From an uncultured Clostridia bacterium (GTDB lineage Bacteria; Bacillota; Clostridia; Oscillospirales; Oscillospiraceae): a DNA stretch of 34,000 nt. The notes below the pieces were generated by a model, which ran no database searches, was not told where the DNA came from, and saw nothing but the letters and a program-made list of their open reading frames with translations. The stretch lies in contig CAMCKD010000011.1 in the NCBI GenBank assembly GCA_945875335.1, forward strand, positions 1-34,000, given 5' to 3'. The position numbers and the translations under genes are program-made. Shown here piece by piece: positions 29,955 through 34,000 of the stretch (within the stretch, counting starts at the first letter, position 1; each line of letters starts with the position of its first letter).

Positions 29955-30902
29955 TTATCTGCTTCCCTTGTCGTAGGGGATGCCCTCGGCCTTGGGAGCC
30001 CGGGAGCTCTTGGAGGTGAAGGCCAGGACGATCATGGAGGCCACGAAGGGCATCATATTGTAGATCTCCTTGGGCCAGCCCAGTCTTGCCAGGAAGCCGA
30101 AGGAATCGTAGATGTTGGCCATGGCACGGAACACGGCGAAGAACAGTGCCGCGCCCGCAATGTTCAGAGGCTTCCACTGGCCGAAGATCATGACGGCCAA
30201 CGCCAAGAAGCCCATACCGGCAACACCCATCTCAAAATTCCATTCGCCCACGGCGGGGACGATGTAGGCCATGCCGCCGATGCCGCCCAGGATGCCGGAC
30301 ATCAGCACACCGGCCCAGCGCATCTTATACACATTGATGCCCACGGAATCCGCCGCCTGGGGATGCTCACCGCAGGCCATCAGCCGCATGCCGAACCGGC
30401 TGCGATACAGGATGAACCAGGCAGCAGCCAGCACCGCCACAGTGATCACCAAAAACCAGTTCAGGGTCAGCGGGCCCACATTGAAGGAGAAATGGGAGCT
30501 GTTGAGCAGGGCATTGGAATTGGTGGAATAGATGATCTTAGGGGAATCGGAGCCGTTGATGCGCTTGGCAATCACCGTTGCCAAGGCCGTGGCAAGCAGG
30601 TTCAGGGCCGTGCCGCCAATGGTCTGGTCGGCTTTCAGATTGATGGCGGAGAAGGCAAGCAGGGAGGAATAGATCAGTCCTGCCAGCGCCGAAGCCAGCA
30701 TGGCCGCCAGGATGCCCAGGAACACGGGCACCCCCAGGGCATTCATGATGTTGATGGCCACAACGCCCATCAGGCCGCCAATGACCATGATGCCTTCCAG
30801 CGCAATGTTAATCACGCCGGAGCGCTCGGAGAACATGCCGCCCAGGGCCACCAGGGTCAGCACGGCGGCATAGAGCAGGGTGTATTTCAGCAGCAGCCAC
30901 AT
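29955..30902 (-). CDS. ABC transporter permease, nucleoside type (NupQ-like)
   Basis: This 315-residue membrane protein is the second permease of a BMP-family (guanosine/purine nucleoside) importer. It has about eight to nine hydrophobic segments, the typical start LGGMFSERSGVINIALEGIM and the ATPase-contact loop FGMRLMACGEHPQAADSVGIN. The start ATG overlaps the stop of the first permease (TAATG at 30900-30904). The C-terminus ends in a short charged tail. The substrate is assigned by family only; nucleosides are usual. Confidence 0.9.
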   Translation of the reverse strand: MWLLLKYTLLYAAVLTLVALGGMFSERSGVINIALEGIMVIGGLMGVVAINIMNALGVPVFLGILAAMLASALAGLIYSSLLAFSAINLKADQTIGGTALNLLATALATVIAKRINGSDSPKIIYSTNSNALLNSSHFSFNVGPLTLNWFLVITVAVLAAAWFILYRSRFGMRLMACGEHPQAADSVGINVYKMRWAGVLMSGILGGIGGMAYIVPAVGEWNFEMGVAGMGFLALAVMIFGQWKPLNIAGAALFFAVFRAMANIYDSFGFLARLGWPKEIYNMMPFVASMIVLAFTSKSSRAPKAEGIPYDKGSR

Positions 30903-32101
30903 TACGCTTTGTCCCCCTTTCTGTTGGGTTTCCGGGTGAACAGCTTCATAATTCTGCCCTTGAACAGCAGACTGAAGGCACACAGATAGATGACCACACC
31001 GGAGATGATGTCCGATACCTCGCTGGGGAAGAGCTTGGCCGTCATGAAGCCGCCGCCCACGGTGATGTGGGAGATGAACACGGCGGAGAAGATGCAGCCA
31101 ATGGGATTGGAGGAAGCCAGCAGCGCCACGGAGATGCCATTGAAGCCCGTGGCAGGCAGGGCGGTGGACACCAGGGGCTCCCACTCCTTGCTGCCGGACA
31201 GATAGAACAGTCCCGCGCCCAGACCGGCGAGGGCTCCCGCGATGGTCATGGACAGGACGATGTTCCGCTTCTCGTTGATGCCGGCGTATTTGGCTGCATT
31301 CTTGTTGTGACCGCAGGCCTTCAGCTCATAGCCGAAGGTGGTCTTGTTGATGATGACCCAGATGATCACCGCCACGGCAATGGCAAGGAAGATGCCAATG
31401 GAGGGCATAAACATCTTGCCGAAATAGGGCTTGCCGCCGACGTTCACATTGAAGCTTGGCAGCAGGGCCTGGGGGGCGGATTCCTTCAGGGTGAAGGTCT
31501 TGGTGGTTTTCAGGTTGAACATGGGGCCGGTACCGCCCTGGTAGATCAGAGTGTTCACGGCGTAGAGGCCGATCCAGTTGAACATGATGGCGGTGATGAC
31601 CTCATTGACGTTCAAAAATGCTTTGAAGATGCCGGGGATGGCGCCCCAGATGGCGCCGCCCAGCGCGGAGGCAATCAGGCAAACCCACCAGGGCATTTTC
31701 AGCACGATGGCAAAATACAGAGCCAGAAACGCGCCCACGGTATACTGACCGGCAGCGCCGATGTTGAAAAGGCCCGTTTTATAGGCGAAGGCCACGGACA
31801 GGCCCGTCATGATCAGGGGAGCAGCCTGGAGAATCTCCATCCGCACCGCCATGCCCATGGCGTTGGACTTGGAATAGAAGCCGCCCTGGACGATCGGCTT
31901 GAAGCCCTGCTCCCAGGTTGTCTTCAAAAGGGTTAGGAAATTGAATTCCTCGCCGTTCTGGCTCATGGTGATTCCGCCCAGCACCAGCAGCACCACAAAG
32001 CCCACGATCATGCCCGAAAGGATGCACACCAGTGAGGCAAGCAGGGTGCCGAATCCGCCGGAAGCCCCGGAAAGCCGGGGGCCGTTATGTTTCTTCTCCA
32101 T
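30902..32101 (-). CDS. ABC transporter permease, nucleoside type (NupP-like)
   Basis: This 399-residue membrane protein is the first permease of the importer, longer than its partner by an N-terminal extension and a periplasm-side insertion (about residues 45-85). Conserved parts are GLSVAFAYKTGLFNIGAAGQ, NVNEVITAIMFNWI and the coupling loop FGYELKACGHNKNAAKYAGIN. GGAGG precedes the ATG; 12 bases separate it from the ATPase gene. The two permeases form the heterodimeric pore. Confidence 0.92.
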   Translation of the reverse strand: MEKKHNGPRLSGASGGFGTLLASLVCILSGMIVGFVVLLVLGGITMSQNGEEFNFLTLLKTTWEQGFKPIVQGGFYSKSNAMGMAVRMEILQAAPLIMTGLSVAFAYKTGLFNIGAAGQYTVGAFLALYFAIVLKMPWWVCLIASALGGAIWGAIPGIFKAFLNVNEVITAIMFNWIGLYAVNTLIYQGGTGPMFNLKTTKTFTLKESAPQALLPSFNVNVGGKPYFGKMFMPSIGIFLAIAVAVIIWVIINKTTFGYELKACGHNKNAAKYAGINEKRNIVLSMTIAGALAGLGAGLFYLSGSKEWEPLVSTALPATGFNGISVALLASSNPIGCIFSAVFISHITVGGGFMTAKLFPSEVSDIISGVVIYLCAFSLLFKGRIMKLFTRKPNRKGDKA

Positions 32102-32113
32102 CGGTCATCCTCC

Positions 32114-33637
32114 TTAATCGTTCCGCTTGGCACCGGCCATGTAAAGACCCAGGGTCTGCACATCGGTGGTTTTGGGGTCAAATTCGCCTACGATCTCGCC
32201 CTCGTACATCACGAGGATCCGGTCAGACAGGTTCATCACCTCGTCCAGCTCCAGCGACACCAGCAGCACCGCTTTCCCCGCATCCCGCTGGGCGATGATC
32301 TGCCTGTGAATGTACTCAATGGCACCCACATCCAATCCCCGGGTGGGCTGGACGGCAATCAGGAGCTGGGGGTCTCGGTCAATTTCCCGGGCCACGATGG
32401 CCTTCTGCTGGTTGCCGCCGGACATACTCCGGGCGATGGTGACACTGCCCTGACCGCTGCGGACATCATACTGCTCAATCAGCCGGTCAGAGTATTCCCG
32501 GACGGCCTTGCTCTTGATGAAGCCCAGGCTCTGGAAGGTGGGCTCCCAATAGCGCTGGAGCACCATGTTGTTCTCCAAAGAATAGTCCAGAATCATGCCG
32601 TGCTTATGGCGGTCCTCGGGAATATGGGACATGCCCAGCTTGCTTCGCTGGCGGATGGAGGCCTTGGAGATATCGGTGCCGTTCAGGGTGATTTTTCCGG
32701 CGGTCATTTTCTCCAAGCCGGTGAGGGCATAGACAAATTCCGTCTGGCCGTTGCCCTCGATGCCCGCCAAACACACGATCTCACCCTCCCGGACTTCCAG
32801 GCTGGCATTCTTCACCGCGTTGTTGCTGTGCACCCGGGAGGGAACGGTCATGTTCTCCACCTTCAGGATGGTTTTGCCGGGGGTCTTGTCCTGCTTGTCG
32901 GACACCAGCTGCACATCCCGCCCAACCATCAGCCGGGACATTTCCTCCACAGATGTGTCCGCCACCTCCACAGTGCCCATGTATCTGCCCTTGCGCAGCA
33001 CGGAGCATCGGTCAGCCACGGCCTTGATCTCCGCCAGCTTGTGGGTAATGAACAGGATGGACTTGCCCTCTTTTTTGAAGGAGCGCATGATCTCCATCAG
33101 CTCGTCAATCTCCTGGGGGGTCAGGACGGCGGTGGGCTCGTCGAAAATCAGGATGTCATTGTCCCGGTACAGCATTTTCAGGATTTCCACCCGCTGCTGC
33201 ATGCCCACGGAGATATCCTCGATTTTGGCATCCGGGTCCACCTTCAAGCCATAGCGCTCCGACAGCTCCAGCACCCGCTGACGGGCGGCCTTGCGATCGA
33301 CCACCGGGCCGTTCATGGGCTCCGCGCCGAGAATGATGTTATCCAGCACCGTAAAGCACTCCACCAGCTTGAAATGCTGGTGCACCATGCCAATGTGCAG
33401 GGCGGTAGCATCGTTGGGGTTGTTGATCTTAACCACCTGGCCATCCTTTTTGATGACGCCGGCTTCCGGCTGATACAGGCCGAACAGAACACTCATCAGG
33501 GTGGACTTGCCCGCGCCGTTTTCACCCAGCAGGGCGTGAATTTCCCCCCGCTTGAGCTGCAGCGTCACATCGTCGTTGGCCTTGATGCCGGGGAATTCCT
33601 TGGTGATGTTCAGCATTTCAATTACGAAGTCTGCCAT
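32114..33637 (-). CDS. ABC transporter ATP-binding protein, two-domain nucleoside/sugar type (NupO-like)
   Basis: This 507-residue protein carries two fused ATPase domains. The first has Walker [10 protein letters not shown], signature [10 protein letters not shown] and Walker [11 protein letters not shown]. The second has the degenerate Walker [11 protein letters not shown], signature [10 protein letters not shown] and Walker [12 protein letters not shown], the normal pattern for this family in which one site is inactive. I start at 33637 (MADFVIEML) behind GGAG; the GTG at 33652 is within the ribosome site. It is the first gene of the transporter operon. The substrate-binding lipoprotein (BmpA-like) usually found next to it is not in the window. 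Confidence 0.93.
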   Translation of the reverse strand: MADFVIEMLNITKEFPGIKANDDVTLQLKRGEIHALLGENGAGKSTLMSVLFGLYQPEAGVIKKDGQVVKINNPNDATALHIGMVHQHFKLVECFTVLDNIILGAEPMNGPVVDRKAARQRVLELSERYGLKVDPDAKIEDISVGMQQRVEILKMLYRDNDILIFDEPTAVLTPQEIDELMEIMRSFKKEGKSILFITHKLAEIKAVADRCSVLRKGRYMGTVEVADTSVEEMSRLMVGRDVQLVSDKQDKTPGKTILKVENMTVPSRVHSNNAVKNASLEVREGEIVCLAGIEGNGQTEFVYALTGLEKMTAGKITLNGTDISKASIRQRSKLGMSHIPEDRHKHGMILDYSLENNMVLQRYWEPTFQSLGFIKSKAVREYSDRLIEQYDVRSGQGSVTIARSMSGGNQQKAIVAREIDRDPQLLIAVQPTRGLDVGAIEYIHRQIIAQRDAGKAVLLVSLELDEVMNLSDRILVMYEGEIVGEFDPKTTDVQTLGLYMAGAKRND

Positions 33638-33668
33638 ATGGTCACTCCTCACCGGGTTTTATTGTTTT

Positions 33669-33697
33669 ATTATAGCGCCTCCGTTGAAAAAACACAA
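33669..33697 (-). promoter_or_regulatory. Promoter of the nucleoside ABC operon
   Basis: On the minus strand TTGTGT (33692-33697), 17 bases, TATAAT (33669-33674). This shows that the operon starts with the ATPase gene and that any binding protein is transcribed separately. Confidence 0.7.
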
Positions 33698-33778
33698 CAA
33701 AAATCTTTCTCCTCCTGGGAAGTTTTGGTGAATAATGTCACATGGCCCTGATGGATGCCGCCATTGTTTTCCAGAGAA

Positions 33779-33822
33779 CTTGACTCCCTCTCCGGGAGAG
33801 CTGCCGAAGGCTGAGGGGGCAA
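33779..33822. repeat. Remnant of a family C element
   Basis: CTCCCTCTCCGGGAGAGCTG followed by CCGAAGGCTGAGGGGGC matches the left core of 9266-9450 with about 12 bases missing in the middle. No AAATTG terminus is present on either side, so it is a decayed or internally cut copy. Between it and 33894 I see nothing else. Confidence 0.6.
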
Positions 33823-33893
33823 GAGACCCGCGAACTTCCATTTTTAAGCATTACAGACCACTTAGTAGCTTGTTAATCCCAAAACTATACGTT

Positions 33894-34000
33894 TTCGTAG
33901 GGCGGGGTCATGACCCCGCCGACCAGGTTGCGGTTTGGAACATGCCCCATTCAACGAAAGCACTCACAAATTTGTTGCCGACCGGCGGGGTCATGACCCC
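33894..34000. repeat. Family A palindromic element, cut by the window end
   Basis: TTCGTAGGGCGGGG and the rest of the 20-bp palindrome, then a centre (GGTTGCGGTTTGGAACATG, CCATTCAACGAAAGCAC) matching 14057-14211, then the start of the second palindrome at the window edge. The left terminus is decayed. The orientation is that of 14057-14211, so by the pattern in this window it would fit the leader of a plus-strand gene beyond 34000. Confidence 0.85.

Noticed and set aside
30903-31184. Upstream extension of the second permease
   Set aside because: The extension overlaps the first permease gene in another frame, while the ATG at 30902 overlaps its stop codon with a GGGGG site and begins a typical permease.

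Overview
The window looks like a chromosomal segment of an anaerobic, fairly GC-rich Firmicute, most likely a gut member of the Oscillospirales (Oscillospiraceae/Ruminococcaceae-like). The reasons are a DnaD plus DnaC/DnaI-type helicase loader pair, an Fe-S-type PurF, a two-gene minimal SUF system instead of a full sufCDSUB operon, LuxS with MtnN, a BMP-family nucleoside ABC transporter, and intergenic spaces loaded with short palindromic repeats. Genes are ordinary chromosomal housekeeping, transport and sugar genes. I see no phage, plasmid or CRISPR.

Layout. 1-1338: remnant of a repeat element and a complete IS5-family insertion sequence inserted immediately before ilvE. 1359-4051: ilvE (+) facing purF (-), with a consensus promoter and a long leader hairpin in front of purF. 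4075-9227: an OmpR-type two-component system (-) divergent from a three-gene cassette (+) of VTC/polyphosphate polymerase, DUF4956 membrane protein and exported beta-helix protein; a 10-bp-spaced direct repeat in front of the cassette is a likely binding site for the response regulator. 9523-12064: xylulokinase and an AraC regulator (-). 12237-13900: minimal sufC-sufB pair (+). 14244-16504: FGGY sugar kinase and L-ribulose-5-phosphate 4-epimerase (+). 16774-19943: overlapping operon dnaD-like, dnaC-like, HAD phosphatase, yfbR (-). 19959-21035: MscS channel (-). 21187-23090: cation/proton antiporter and a phosphoribosyltransferase (+). 23193-23804: DUF3786 protein (-). 24199-28320: alanine racemase and two tandem CapA-like paralogues (+). 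28634-29893: mtnN and luxS (-). 29955-33697: nucleoside-type ABC transporter without its binding protein (-).

The most unusual layer is non-coding. At least ten copies or remnants of 155-205 bp elements share the terminal sequence AAATTGTTGTTTA/TAAACAACAATTT but carry one of three unrelated cores (called A, B and C here). All three complete A copies, and one B copy, lie between a recognisable promoter and the start codon of the next gene, and the three A copies have the same orientation relative to that gene, so they would be transcribed as the mRNA leader. Each A copy can fold either as two local 20-nt palindromic hairpins or as one 29-bp perfect long-range stem. Both full C copies instead lie between convergent gene ends. 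This, and the two-component/polyphosphate cassette, are the best candidates for undescribed biology here; most other genes belong to well-known families.
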